DNA of 64,000 bases, taken from positions 124,001 to 188,000 of the forward strand of contig NZ_JAAIYO010000004.1 of the NCBI RefSeq assembly GCF_014930455.1, in the 5' to 3' direction. Source of the stretch: Corallococcus soli. GTDB lineage: Bacteria > Myxococcota > Myxococcia > Myxococcales > Myxococcaceae. Shown one piece after another: positions 63,901 through 64,000 of this stretch. Each line of letters opens with the position of its first letter. The first letter of the stretch is position 1. Made by a program: the position numbers and the translations under genes. The notes beneath the pieces were generated by a model that saw only the letters and a list, made by a program, of their open reading frames with translations, was not told where the DNA came from and did no database searches.

Positions 63901-64000
63901 GACGAGGCGGTGTCGGACCATTCCGACGCAGCGCCTTCCTGCTCCGGGGTGGCCCACGCGGCCTGGGGGTCGGTCGTGCTCGCGTCTCCGGCGGAAGCAG
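60960..64000 (-). CDS. Giant Trp-repeat protein, N-terminus outside window
   Basis: Open to the window end: at least 1013 residues, with no plausible start inside. From the N-terminal side it consists of some 40 degenerate 15-residue repeats of the form EEAAPIEAQPEWATS (Trp almost invariant, strongly acidic, no Lys), then a Pro-rich linker. The last ~130 residues are globular: HRVIIHTIEGQVKRGTIRDA, RIPGKRVKAIFFML and TFNDGRQVAGFSQDF. That C-terminal domain resembles a myxobacterial small beta-domain of unknown role. No membrane segment is seen. Likely an extended scaffold or adaptor. Confidence 0.8.
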   Translation of the reverse strand, partial: ASAGDASTTDPQAAWATPEQEGAASEWSDTASSEQSTETGTSAGWGTSEDASATIATQPEWAAADDSGEALPLDAQPEGATGEETATEVPAAEWETPVEETAWATSSANLAAGNAQTEGTAQAEEAPLIEAQAEWATSETASAEWADPSGEAAPIEAQPEWATSEEAAPGEAAPAAQSSEWGSTEEAAPIEAQPEWATSEESAPIEAQPEWATSEEAAAVEAQPEWATTEEAAAVEAQPEWATTEEAAAVTAQPEWTTSEEAAPVAAQPEWTTAEENAPVAAQSEWTTAEEAAPIEAQPEWATAEEAAPIEAQPEWATTEEAAPVAAQSAWATSEEAAPVAAQPEWTSADEAAPIEAQPEWATEEAAPVATQSEWSASEEAPIEAQPEWASTEEAAPVSAQSNWAAAEETAPVEAQPEWASSEASSPVAAQSEWASSEEAPIEAQPEWATSEETAPVAAQSAWAGEEEAAPLEAQPEWATAEETAPAVAQSEWASTEEAAPIEAQPEWATTGEVTPGSPQPWSATDAAAPVTAQPAWNSDESGTSASEWASTEEAAPIEAQPEWATDGSEPVAAQSEWASTEEAAPVEAQPEWAADGSEPAAAAQSEWASAEEAPIEAQPEWATEEAAPVAAQSEWASTEEAPDGSASAWAQPSTEAQPAWDAPVEEAASEWSSPPATPEWSAQEAPAARSTWGAPQEAQPEWMASEPAPAHAAWEAPQAEASNWSEPVAEEEVSLTGLSPLEPAWAEQPAVPAESSSWEEPAVDVEPLSDAAPLETPEPAWAAQPALDVEELEPEAEPLADIELVEEEPALPVAAMPPPPPPPPALSLAAARPAPAVLPASPPLRSAAPAQASPAPVAMGGASSNHLRPTEDALFGAHAAAGFPPSTHSFVEGEHRVIIHTIEGQVKRGTIRDADLLEEVISLEQQSGFAPERIPGKRVKAIFFMLAAGARQPQAEGSKIRVTFNDGRQVAGFSQDFKGPTPGFFVIPADNRTNTARIFIYRASVQAVAEG
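62040..63640 (-). repeat. 45-bp coding tandem repeats (15-residue units)
   Basis: Near-regular 45-base units (some 42 or 48) with a conserved GCCCACTCCGGCTG-type segment on the plus strand. They code for the Gln-Pro-Glu-Trp core of the giant protein. Neighbouring units are often nearly identical, which suggests recent expansion. Confidence 0.85.

Overview
The window is about 64 kb of gene-dense DNA with very high GC. It looks like a chromosome segment of a myxobacterium (Myxococcota, probably a Corallococcus or Myxococcus relative; this is inference). Pointers are a lipoprotein with DAG-type linkers, a Ser/Thr kinase fused to an AAA ATPase, a sigma-54 activator with a V4R domain, a TatC with a large extra domain, a histone-H1-like basic tail and a giant Trp-repeat protein. 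I saw no rRNA, tRNA, CRISPR array or insertion sequence. No gap of more than 300 bases lacks an annotated feature. The larger intergenic stretches (9313-9526, 17139-17391, 24571-24774, 48421-48631, 49304-49564) are mostly divergent promoter regions in which I could not fix individual sites.

Left part (1-5300): the 3' portion of the locus is cut off for pyrF, which follows an SDR gene; then a small response regulator, an AsmA-like protein, a HEAT-like protein and a DUF4190/pilin hybrid. Island (5353-27216): three arylsulfatases (two with the unusual CTAGR active-site motif, one with CSPTR), a formylglycine-generating enzyme to activate them, an exported HAD phosphatase, a BASS-type transporter, a SulP anion permease with STAS domain, a ThrE-type exporter, two outer-membrane barrels, and a glutaminase / glutamate decarboxylase / AAE antiporter set. 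Read together, this suggests uptake of sulfate esters, cytosolic desulfation and sulfate movement, next to a proton-consuming Gln-Glu-GABA module. A lower-GC two-gene lipoprotein cassette (17392-18295) sits inside it.

Middle (27307-35903): histone-deacetylase-like amidohydrolase, a chemoreceptor, an MFS transporter, tatB-tatC, an RCK protein without a potassium filter, and an SRPBCC/H1-like fusion. Methionine operon (35968-41449, minus strand): metY-metX-homoserine dehydrogenase, preceded by a probable leaderless Met/Cys-rich leader peptide and two mutually exclusive RNA stems, which reads as a transcription attenuator.

Right part (41433-64000): a gutted alpha/beta hydrolase, a GST, an esterase lipoprotein, a P450 behind a palindromic operator, an epimerase, a mitochondrial-type P5C dehydrogenase, a divergent response regulator, a small acidic protein, a trypsin-like protease, the 1242-residue kinase/ATPase, a HCCA isomerase, a thiolase, small conserved proteins, a catalytically dead rhomboid-like protein, a sigma-54 activator divergent from a Tat-exported LigB-type dioxygenase with a near-consensus -24/-12 promoter, a YceI protein, and at the end the C-terminal part of a giant protein with 15-residue tandem repeats.
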